A DNA stretch of 12,474 bases, from positions 1 to 12,474 of the forward strand of contig DBPQ01000112.1 of NCBI GenBank assembly GCA_002304945.1, read 5' to 3'. The translations under genes and the position numbers were made by a program. Position 1 is the first letter of the stretch, and each line of letters starts with the position of its first letter. The DNA is from Actinomycetales bacterium UBA1416. GTDB lineage: Bacteria > Actinomycetota > Actinomycetes > Actinomycetales > Actinomycetaceae. A model generated the notes under the pieces. That model ran no database searches, was not told the DNA's origin, and was given only the letters and a program-made list of their open reading frames with translations. This document shows positions 6,422 through 12,474 of the stretch, in pieces.

Positions 6422-8959
6422 TCAGCTGTCGACCGACTGCGCCGCCTCGGCCCGCCGGGCCGTGTCCATCGACTCCACGACGAGGCGCCGCAGCGCCGGT
6501 GCGGCGTCCGGGTGCTCCTCCAGCCAGCGCCGCGTGCGTGCGACCACGTCCACGGCACCCAGCCCGACCAGGCGCAGCGGGTACAGGCCGACGACGACCT
6601 GCTCGGCCATCTCGCTCGTCCGCCCCGACCATGTCTCCTCGAGCGCATCGAAGTAGGGTTCCACGAACTCCTCCAGCAGGTGCCGGTCCCACACGTGGGT
6701 GAGCCCGCCGATCGTGGCCTGCTGGATCGCGTTGGGGAGAGTTCCGGCCATGACCGCCTCCCAGGCCGCGCGCTTGCCCGCCGCGGAGGGCAGAGCCGCG
6801 CGTGCCCGCGCTGCGGCCTGCTCGCCGTTGGCCGTGCGATCCCCGGCGAGGGTCGCTGCGATCTCCTCCTCACCGGCGCGCCCACCGGCGACGAGCGCGG
6901 TGAGGAGGTCCCACCGCAGGTCCGTGTCCACCGCCAGGCCCGGCAGCGCCGTCGCACCGGAGTGGAGGTCCTGGACGTGGTCGAGCTGGGCGGGCGTGTG
7001 GGCGTGGAGCGCGGCGGCCTTCACGAGCTGGAACTGCAGGTCGGAGCCGGCGGGTGCCGCCTCCGCGAGGTCGAACAGCGCGTCCCCCACCCGAGCAGCG
7101 AGGGCGTCCCGGGTGGCCGGGGCGCTGTAGTGGTGCACCGCCGTGAACAGCTGGCGCAGCAGCACCATGACCACCGTGGAGTCCGTGAGGGACCCGATGG
7201 TGGCGAGCACGAGGTCGGCGAACCGCGAGGCCGACCACTCGCCGTCGCGCGTCATGTCCCACGCGGCGGAGAGCACCAGGGCCCGGGGGAGGGACTCCAT
7301 CGCGGCGAGGTGGGCCACCGCAGTCTCCAGTGAACGCTCGTCCAGGCGGATCTTCGCGTAGGCGAGGTCCTCGTCGTTCAGCAGCACGAGGTCCGGCACC
7401 GCCTCACCCACCAGGGCGGGGACCTCCGTGAGCTCGCCCACCACGTCGAGTTCGTGGCGCCCGCGCCGCACGAGGGCGCCGTCGACGACGTCGAAGGTGC
7501 CCACCACGAGGCGGTGGGGCCGGAGGGTCGGGTGATCCGCTGCGGCCTCCTGCCGGATGGCGAACCGGGTGATCACGCCCTCGGCCTCCTCCACGACCGG
7601 GCGGAGGAGGTTCACGCCTGCCGTCTCCAGCCAGAGCGCGGACCAGTCGGTGAGGTCGCGCCCCGAGGTGGCCTCCAGCTCCACGAGGAGGTCACGCAGC
7701 ACGGTGTTGCCCCACTGGTGCTTCTCCAGGTAGGTGGCGACGCCGGCGAGGAAGTGGTCCTGGCCCACCCACGCCACGAGCTGGCGGAGCACGGAGGCTC
7801 CCTTGGCGTAGGTGATGCCGTCGAAGTTCACCTCGACGTCCTCGAGGTCGTTGATCGTGGCGACGATCGGGTGCGTGGAGGGCAGCTGGTCCTGGTTGTA
7901 CGCCCAGGACTTCTCCAGCGAGTTGAAGGTGGTCCAGGCGTCCGTCCACTCGGTGGCCTCGGCGGTCGCGAGCGTGGACATGAACTCCGCGAAGGACTCG
8001 TTCAGCCACAGGTCGTTCCACCACTCCATGGTGACGAGGTCCCCGAACCACATGTGGGCGAGCTCGTGCAGCACGGTGACCACGCGGCGCTCACGGCGGG
8101 CGTCCGGCACCTTGGAGCGGAACACGTACGCCTCGGTGAAGGTCACGCAGCCGGCGTTCTCCATGGCGCCCGCGTTGAACTCCGGGACGAAGAGCTGGTC
8201 GTACTTCGCGAACGGGTAGGGGCGCTCGAAGGCCGCCTCGTAGAACGCGAAACCGGCTCGCGTGATCTCCACCATCTCCTCGGTCTCGAGGTACTCGGCC
8301 AGGGAACGGCGGCAGTAGACGCCGAGGGGGATCGTGCGCCCGTCGACCGAGGTGAGCTCCGCGGTCTCCCGGTGGTACGGGCCGGCCACGATCGCCGTGA
8401 TGTAGGAGCTGATGCGCTCGGTGGGCGCGAAGGTCCAGGTCGCGACGCCGTGGCCGGACTCGACCCGCGATCCGGCCTCTCCGGTCACGACCTCCCAGTG
8501 GGCGGGAGCGGTGACGGTGAACGCGAAGGTGGCCTTCAGGTCGGGCTGCTCGAACACCGCGAACACGCGGCGCGAGTCGGCCACCTCGAACTGGGAGTAC
8601 AGGTAGACCTCTCCGTCGGCGGGGTCGACGAAGCGGTGCAGTCCCTCGCCGGTGTTGGTGTACCGGCACGTGGCGTCCACGGTGAGTTCGTTGTCCGCCG
8701 CGAGGTCCGTCAGGACGATCCGGGAGTCGGCGAACGCGCCCACGTCCACGGACCGGCCGTTGAGCGTGATCTCCGCGACTGCGTCCGCGATGAGGTCGAT
8801 GAAGGTCTCGGCCCCCGGCTGTGCGGCGAACCGGACGGTGGTGCGGGAGTGGAAGGTCTCCGGTCCCCCCGTCAGGTCCAGGTCGACGTCGTAGCTCGCG
8901 GTGGTGATCGTCGCGGCGCGTTGCCGCGCCTCGTCGCGCGTGAGGTTCTGGCCGGGCAT
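6422..8959 (-). CDS. pepN: Aminopeptidase N, M1 family zinc metallopeptidase
   Basis: An 845-residue protein, normal length for actinobacterial PepN. The N-terminal beta domain (to about residue 190) leads into the catalytic domain with the exopeptidase motif NAGAMENAG (Glu of GAMEN at 267). The zinc site is HELAH (His298, Glu299, His302) and the third ligand Glu321 in LWLNESFAEF, 19 residues after the second His. The long helical C-terminal half is of the ERAP1 type. It removes N-terminal amino acids from peptides, mainly in the cytoplasm; no signal peptide is seen. The ATG at 8959 is preceded by AAGGAG (8964-8969) with a four-base spacer; an upstream in-frame ATG at 8992 lacks this support. 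It converges on EIIA and diverges from the DUF6636-like gene with 87 bases between. Confidence 0.96.
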   Translation of the reverse strand: MPGQNLTRDEARQRAATITTASYDVDLDLTGGPETFHSRTTVRFAAQPGAETFIDLIADAVAEITLNGRSVDVGAFADSRIVLTDLAADNELTVDATCRYTNTGEGLHRFVDPADGEVYLYSQFEVADSRRVFAVFEQPDLKATFAFTVTAPAHWEVVTGEAGSRVESGHGVATWTFAPTERISSYITAIVAGPYHRETAELTSVDGRTIPLGVYCRRSLAEYLETEEMVEITRAGFAFYEAAFERPYPFAKYDQLFVPEFNAGAMENAGCVTFTEAYVFRSKVPDARRERRVVTVLHELAHMWFGDLVTMEWWNDLWLNESFAEFMSTLATAEATEWTDAWTTFNSLEKSWAYNQDQLPSTHPIVATINDLEDVEVNFDGITYAKGASVLRQLVAWVGQDHFLAGVATYLEKHQWGNTVLRDLLVELEATSGRDLTDWSALWLETAGVNLLRPVVEEAEGVITRFAIRQEAAADHPTLRPHRLVVGTFDVVDGALVRRGRHELDVVGELTEVPALVGEAVPDLVLLNDEDLAYAKIRLDERSLETAVAHLAAMESLPRALVLSAAWDMTRDGEWSASRFADLVLATIGSLTDSTVVMVLLRQLFTAVHHYSAPATRDALAARVGDALFDLAEAAPAGSDLQFQLVKAAALHAHTPAQLDHVQDLHSGATALPGLAVDTDLRWDLLTALVAGGRAGEEEIAATLAGDRTANGEQAAARARAALPSAAGKRAAWEAVMAGTLPNAIQQATIGGLTHVWDRHLLEEFVEPYFDALEETWSGRTSEMAEQVVVGLYPLRLVGLGAVDVVARTRRWLEEHPDAAPALRRLVVESMDTARRAEAAQSVDS

Positions 8960-9034
8960 CGTTCTCCTTCGTCGTGCGGTTCCCCGATCCAATCACGAAG
9001 CACCGTCACGTTTCGAACCGGGGAGCGCGTCGCG

Positions 9035-9040
9035 CACAAT
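9035..9040 (+). promoter_or_regulatory. Candidate -10 element for a leaderless transcript (DUF6636-like gene)
   Basis: CACAAT lies six bases before the ATG at 9047, which would place the transcription start on the start codon. TTCGAA at 9012-9017 sits 17 bases further upstream and is a weak -35 candidate (3 of 6 positions). GGAG directly before the ATG is too close (two-base spacer) to be a normal ribosome binding site. Confidence 0.45.
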
Positions 9041-9046
9041 GGAGCC

Positions 9047-9601
9047 ATGACCGAGAGTCCCGGCCGCCGCAGGGCGCGCCTCAGCGGCGGAGAGGTGGCG
9101 CTCATCGTCGTGGTTGCCACGCTCGTGGTGGTGTTCCTCGCGATGCTCCTGGGACGCCTGACCGCCGATGGCACGCCGACCGCGAGCCCGACGCCCGAAG
9201 CCCTCTCGACGGCGGCCCCCACGGCCGGTCCGACGACGCCGGGGGCGCCCGACGTCGTCGACCTCGCCGAGGTGGCGTGGACGTTCCGGCTGCCCTCGGG
9301 GAACATCGGGTGCGCGCTGGATGCCGACGGCGTGCTGTGCGCGATCGACGCCTTCGACTACGAGGCGCCCGAGATCGCGGGCTGCGCCGGTGACACGGGT
9401 GTCGCGTTCCGCATCGACGCCAGCGGCACGTCGCCCGTGTGCAGCGCGGGGAAGCCCGCCCTCGGTGAGGTGCAGGAGCTGCCGTACGGGGAGTCCGAGA
9501 CGGCCGGCGAGTTCACCTGCGACTCCACGGAGGCGGGCGTGGCGTGCCGGAATTCCCTCGGGCACGAGATCACGCTGCGGCGCTCCGCCTACGGACTGTA
9601 G
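9047..9601 (+). CDS. Membrane-anchored extracytoplasmic protein, DUF6636-like
   Basis: A 184-residue protein. A basic N-terminus (RRRARLS) is followed by one hydrophobic segment (about residues 16-37), a Thr/Pro/Ala-rich linker (40-68) and a small outer domain. That domain has the pattern FRLPSGNIGCAL...LCAI...C...C...LPYGES...GEFTC...GVACRNSLGHEI, which I recognise as resembling actinobacterial DUF6636 proteins; the family name is from memory and not checked. Six cysteines (89, 98, 113, 132, 158, 167) all fall outside the membrane and could form three disulfides. The topology suggests cytoplasmic N-terminus and an outer domain held at the cell surface. Function is unknown. The ATG at 9047 is set by the adjacent -10 element and the positively charged start. 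It converges on the M13 peptidase gene. Confidence 0.85.
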   Translation: MTESPGRRRARLSGGEVALIVVVATLVVVFLAMLLGRLTADGTPTASPTPEALSTAAPTAGPTTPGAPDVVDLAEVAWTFRLPSGNIGCALDADGVLCAIDAFDYEAPEIAGCAGDTGVAFRIDASGTSPVCSAGKPALGEVQELPYGESETAGEFTCDSTEAGVACRNSLGHEITLRRSAYGL

Positions 9602-9615
9602 TCGCCCCTCCCACG

Positions 9616-9639
9616 GCTGGTCAGCGGACTGTGACCAGC
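9616..9639. terminator. Bidirectional hairpin terminator between the DUF6636-like and M13 genes
   Basis: GCTGGTCA (9616-9623) and TGACCAGC (9632-9639) form a perfect 8-bp stem with an 8-base loop GCGGACTG. It fills the 48-base gap between two convergent stop codons (9601 and 9650). There is no T run. Position and perfect pairing support termination for both strands. Confidence 0.65.
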
Positions 9640-9649
9640 AGGATGCGGA

Positions 9650-11596
9650 TCACCAGATCCGGACGCGGTCCCCGGGGGGCAGGTACAGCGCGTCCCCCTC
9701 GGTGACGCCGAACGCCTCGGCGAAGGCGTCCACGTTCCGGACCACGGCGTTGCAGCGGAACTCCGCGGGGGAGTGCGGGTCGATCGAGAGGAGGCGGATC
9801 GCGTCCTCGTCGCGGGCCTTCTCCCGCCAGATGCGAGCCCATCCGAGGAACAGGCGCTGCAGGGCGGTGTGGCCGCCGACGACCGGCTCGGCGTCGAAGG
9901 AACTGCCCCGGGAGGCCAGCGCGATGCCGTACGCCTTGATCGCGATGGACAGGCCCCCGAGGTCTCCGATGTTCTCACCGATCGTGAGCGCGCCGTTCAC
10001 GTGGTGGCCCGACCCCTCGAGCTGCTTCGGGACGAGGGCGTCGTACTGCCCGACGAGGGCGGCCGTGCGCTTGTCGAACTCGGCGCGGTCGGTCTCCGTC
10101 CACCACGAGTTGAGCCTGCCGTCCGCGTCGAACTTCGAGCCCTGGTCGTCGAACCCGTGCCCGATCTCGTGACCGATCACGGCGCCGATGCCACCGTAGT
10201 TCGCGGCCTCGTCGCCCCCGGCGTCGAAGAACGGCGGCTGCAGGATGGCGGCTGGGAACGCGATCTCGTTCGTCGTCGGCATGTAGTAGGCGTTGACCAT
10301 CTGGGGCGGCATCTGCCACTCGTCGCGGTCCACCGGCCGGCCGAGCTTGTCGGCGAGCCACTCGAACTCGAAGCGGTTCGCAGCCCGGACGTTGCCGACG
10401 AGGTCCCCCGGGTCCACCTCGAGCGGTCCGTAGTCCCGCCAGCGCAGCGGGTAGCCGATCTTCGGGGTGAAGGTGTCGAGCTTCTCGAGCGCGCGCGCCC
10501 TCGTGGCCTCGCCCATCCAGTCCAGGCCCGTGATCGACTCGCGGTAGGCGGTGATGAGGGTGGCGACCAGGTGGTCCATGGCGGCCTTGTGCGACGGCGG
10601 GAAGTGGCGCTCGACGTAGAGCTCGCCCACGGCTTCGGCGAAGGCCCCGTCCACGAGAGCCACCCCGCGCTTCCACCGCTCCTTGATCTCCTGGGCGCCG
10701 GTGAGCACACGCCCCTGGAAGTCGAACCGCTCGAGGGCCAGCGGTTCGGTCAGGTACGGCGCCCGCGTGGAGAGCACGCGCCACACCGCCCACGCCTGCA
10801 GGTCCGCCAGGCTCGTGGCCGCCCACACCTCGGCGAGGTGGCTGAAGTAGCTCGGGGTCTCGTTGGCGAGGCGTTCGAACGCGTCAGGACGCCCGGTGGC
10901 CTGCCGCCAGCCGTCGAGGTCGAGCCCGAGGTCGCGCCACTCGTCGAAGCGCATGGGGTTGTTCGTCAGGTCCGCGTCCCGTGTCCGGACCCGGTCCCAG
11001 TGCCCGGCAGCCAGCGCGGTCTCGAAGGCCATGATCCGGCCGGCGAGGTCCGCGGCCTCGCCCTCGGTCGCAATGTCGCCGAGGAGCAGCATGCGGGCGA
11101 TGTGGGTCTCGTAGGCCGCGCGCGTCGACGCGTGGGCCTCCTCCCGGTAGTAGGCCTCGTCCGGTAGCCCGAGACCGCCCTGCCAGACGTACATGGTGTA
11201 CGAGTCCGGGTTGTTGGGATCGTTCGAGACGTAGTGCGCGAACAGTCCGGGCACCCCCGTGGGTGCGAGGGCTCCGAGAACGCGCAGGAGATCCTCCCGC
11301 GATCCCGCCTCCCGGATGGGCCGCAGGTCCGGTTCCAGGGGAGTGACGCCGGCCGCCTCGACGGCGGCGACGTCCATGAAGGAGGCGTAGAGTTCCCCGA
11401 TCTTCCGGGCGTTCGGGCCCTCGACCTGCCCGCCCGCGCAGTCCTCGATGATCTCCCGCACGTCCTGCTCCGCGGCGTCGACGAGGGCGTGGAAAGCGCC
11501 GTCACGCCCGCGGTCCGCGGGGATCACGTGGCTGGCGAGCCATTCGCCGTTGACGTGACGGAACAGGTCGTCCTGTGGACGCGGCACGCTGGTCAT
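9650..11596 (-). CDS. M13 family zinc metallopeptidase (neprilysin/PepO-like)
   Basis: A 648-residue protein, typical for bacterial M13 endopeptidases. The N-terminal helical domain starts DDLFRHVNGEWL, a family hallmark. The catalytic part shows the substrate-binding NAYY (435-438), zinc motif HEIGH (His476, Glu477, His480) and ENIGD with the third ligand Glu541 and Asp545. It ends SPAEFRCNAVVRN...RVRIW, the bacterial equivalent of the neprilysin C-terminus. No signal peptide or membrane anchor is present, so it probably cleaves short peptides in the cytoplasm, complementing the neighbouring PepN. The ATG at 11596 has GGAGG only one base upstream, too close for normal use. Either the mRNA is leaderless (see 11604-11609) or translation starts at the in-frame GTG four codons in (11587). 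Divergent from rpiB with 37 bases between. Confidence 0.95.
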   Translation of the reverse strand: MTSVPRPQDDLFRHVNGEWLASHVIPADRGRDGAFHALVDAAEQDVREIIEDCAGGQVEGPNARKIGELYASFMDVAAVEAAGVTPLEPDLRPIREAGSREDLLRVLGALAPTGVPGLFAHYVSNDPNNPDSYTMYVWQGGLGLPDEAYYREEAHASTRAAYETHIARMLLLGDIATEGEAADLAGRIMAFETALAAGHWDRVRTRDADLTNNPMRFDEWRDLGLDLDGWRQATGRPDAFERLANETPSYFSHLAEVWAATSLADLQAWAVWRVLSTRAPYLTEPLALERFDFQGRVLTGAQEIKERWKRGVALVDGAFAEAVGELYVERHFPPSHKAAMDHLVATLITAYRESITGLDWMGEATRARALEKLDTFTPKIGYPLRWRDYGPLEVDPGDLVGNVRAANRFEFEWLADKLGRPVDRDEWQMPPQMVNAYYMPTTNEIAFPAAILQPPFFDAGGDEAANYGGIGAVIGHEIGHGFDDQGSKFDADGRLNSWWTETDRAEFDKRTAALVGQYDALVPKQLEGSGHHVNGALTIGENIGDLGGLSIAIKAYGIALASRGSSFDAEPVVGGHTALQRLFLGWARIWREKARDEDAIRLLSIDPHSPAEFRCNAVVRNVDAFAEAFGVTEGDALYLPPGDRVRIW

Positions 11597-11603
11597 GCCT
11601 CCA

Positions 11604-11609
11604 AAGCTA
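11604..11609 (-). promoter_or_regulatory. Candidate -10 element for the M13 gene, leaderless
   Basis: On the minus strand TAGCTT fits TANNNT and lies seven bases before the ATG at 11596. That spacing puts the transcription start at the start codon. No good -35 is seen; its expected place overlaps the rpiB -10 and start codon region. Confidence 0.35.
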
Positions 11610-11621
11610 ACCGAAAGGGGC

Positions 11622-11627
11622 CACAAT
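11622..11627 (+). promoter_or_regulatory. Candidate -10 element for rpiB, leaderless
   Basis: CACAAT lies six bases before the rpiB ATG at 11634, the same layout and sequence (CACAATGG, four bases, ATG) as at the DUF6636-like gene. There is no Shine-Dalgarno at usable distance: the nearest purine run, AAAGGGG, ends 13 bases upstream, on the far side of the -10. The expected -35 position would fall at the start codon of the divergent M13 gene. Confidence 0.45.
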
Positions 11628-11633
11628 GGGCGC

Positions 11634-12080
11634 ATGCGCATCCACATCGCCGCCGACCACGCCGGGTTCGAGCTGAAGGAGGCCCTGCGGGAACACTTCT
11701 CCGCCGCCGGGCACGAGGTCGTGGACCACGGCGCCCACGTCTACGACAAGGACGACGACTACCCGCCGATGTGCTTCGCCGCTGCCGAGGCCGTCGTCGC
11801 CGACCCCGGTTCGCTCGGGATCGTCATCGGCGGCTCCGGGAACGGGGAGCAGATCGCGGCCAACAAGGTGCGCGGGGTGCGGTGCGGCCTCGGCTGGAAC
11901 GTGGAGACCGCCCGGCTGACCCGGGAGCACAACGACGCCAACGTGCTGGGTATCGGGGGTCGCATGCACTCGATCGAGGAGGCGACCGAGATCGCGGACG
12001 CGTTCATCGCCACCGACTTCTCGGGCGACCCCCGCCACCAGCGGAGGATCGACCTGCTCAGCGAGTACGAGCGGCGCTGA
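11634..12080 (+). CDS. rpiB: Ribose-5-phosphate isomerase B
   Basis: A 148-residue RpiB/LacAB family protein that interconverts ribose 5-phosphate and ribulose 5-phosphate in the pentose phosphate pathway. The N-terminus MRIHIAADHAGFELK is the phosphate/substrate site. GGSGNGEQIAANKV (residues 66-79) has Glu72 where E. coli RpiB has its catalytic Cys, as in Mycobacterium tuberculosis RpiB, marking the actinobacterial subtype. REHNDANVLGIGGRMH and the ending RHQRRIDLLSEYERR match that group too. The ATG at 11634 gives the canonical N-terminus; an in-frame ATG at 11595 would overlap the divergent gene and is unlikely. The start seems leaderless. The 3' end overlaps the convergent membrane protein gene by 23 bases. 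Confidence 0.96.
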   Translation: MRIHIAADHAGFELKEALREHFSAAGHEVVDHGAHVYDKDDDYPPMCFAAAEAVVADPGSLGIVIGGSGNGEQIAANKVRGVRCGLGWNVETARLTREHNDANVLGIGGRMHSIEEATEIADAFIATDFSGDPRHQRRIDLLSEYERR

Positions 12081-12474
12081 GCCCGCGGCGTGCCAGGACG
12101 AGCTGCAGGAGCACCGCGCCCGGCGCGATGACCACGACGGCCACGGGGAGGGCACCGAGCGCCCAGACCCACGTGCCGAACGCGACCGCCGGCACCACCC
12201 ACCGGGCCAGCCGTTCCGGCTGGCGCTCCGGTGCCGCGTGCACGGCCTGGTCGCGCGCGTACTCCCCGGCAGGCCCGGGTGCGCGCAGGGTCCGGTCCCA
12301 GGCCACGGACTGACCCAGCTGGGTCAGGGCTGCCGCCCCCGCCCAGCCCGCGGTGGCCCAGACGGGATGGATCCCGCCGGCCGCCAGCCACCATGCGGCC
12401 GCCACCGTCGCCAGGGCGCCGACGACGGCGGAGGCCACCAGCGCCCGACCGGTCCCGTGGCGGGCGGCGGCCAC
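12058..12474 (-). CDS. Multi-pass membrane protein of unknown function (probably 5' partial)
   Basis: 138 residues are visible and the frame is open to the window edge, where a GTG sits at 12474; the true start may lie outside. Hydrophobic segments at about 11-33, 37-54, 91-110 and 110-127 suggest four membrane passes, with an Arg/Glu/Pro-rich loop (about 60-90) between the second and third. Ala, Val and Trp dominate the helices. I recognise no family motif and assign no function. It converges on rpiB with a 23-base overlap of coding ends, which leaves no room for a terminator between the two. That the overlap is real rather than a longer spurious frame is supported by membrane-like composition through most of its length. 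Confidence 0.7.
   Translation of the reverse strand: MAAARHGTGRALVASAVVGALATVAAAWWLAAGGIHPVWATAGWAGAAALTQLGQSVAWDRTLRAPGPAGEYARDQAVHAAPERQPERLARWVVPAVAFGTWVWALGALPVAVVVIAPGAVLLQLVLARRGLSAARTR

Noticed and set aside
9012..9017. TTCGAA palindrome as a shared -35 or operator for pepN and the DUF6636-like gene
   Set aside because: The six bases are symmetric but the flanks pair poorly, and no acceptable pepN -10 lies at the right distance on the minus strand.
7454..9046. Upstream in-frame extension of the DUF6636-like gene
   Set aside because: It is antisense to pepN, which is unmistakable; the short start at 9047 has its own -10 element and a sensible N-terminus.
9773..11167. 464-codon plus-strand frame opposite the M13 gene
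   Set aside because: No domain and shadow composition; the minus-strand peptidase has all zinc-site motifs.
11595..11633. Upstream ATG at 11595 as rpiB start
   Set aside because: It adds residues not typical of RpiB and overlaps the start codon of the divergent M13 gene; the ATG at 11634 gives the canonical MRIHIAADHAG start.
1..12474. RNA genes, CRISPR arrays, insertion sequences, att sites, toxin-antitoxin or defence genes
   Set aside because: I looked for tRNA-like cloverleaf ends, spaced direct repeats, transposase motifs and terminal inverted repeats by eye and saw none; all gaps are under 125 bases and the genes are housekeeping types with even composition.

Overview
This 12.5 kb window is high-GC chromosomal DNA that reads like a free-living actinobacterium, probably of the order Micrococcales (Cellulomonas/Georgenia-like). 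The order is an inference from GC content, family variants and gene content, not a measured placement. Supporting points are an RpiB of the actinobacterial type (Glu where E. coli has its catalytic Cys), an ERAP1-type PepN, a DUF6636-like anchored protein, glucose-type PTS proteins split into single domains, and probable leaderless promoters. Coding density is near total: 12 genes, no intergenic gap above about 125 bases, and no RNA gene, mobile element, CRISPR array or phage sequence seen.

Left part (1-1623): the 3' end of ettA (ABC-F ribosome factor) runs into a small hot-dog thioesterase, which meets a TesB-type acyl-CoA thioesterase tail to tail with one base between the stop codons. Middle-left (1651-6400): a carbohydrate block. 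ptsI (PTS enzyme I) and malQ (4-alpha-glucanotransferase) diverge from a 121-base region holding a 17-base palindrome. malQ is followed by a stand-alone EIIB and a stand-alone EIIA of the glucose/GlcNAc PTS family, overlapping by one base. HPr and the membrane EIIC are not in the window, so these would complete a PTS relay only with partners elsewhere. Enzyme I has Ser480 at the position of the catalytic Cys502 of E. coli EI and Gln328 in place of a usually conserved Lys. This is the most unusual feature of the window.

Right part (6422-12474): pepN (M1 aminopeptidase) converges on EIIA at a strong bidirectional hairpin. A small membrane-anchored secreted-domain protein diverges from pepN and converges on a cytoplasmic M13 metallopeptidase, again at a hairpin. 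The M13 gene and rpiB diverge with only 37 bases between start codons, both apparently leaderless. rpiB overlaps by 23 bases the 3' end of a convergent multi-pass membrane protein gene that runs to the window edge.

Overall this is mostly ordinary housekeeping and central-carbon sequence. I found no new defence, mobile or biosynthetic system. The points worth a second look are the enzyme I substitutions, the EIIC-less PTS pair, the palindrome in the ptsI/malQ gap, and the compressed leaderless divergent promoter of the M13 gene and rpiB.
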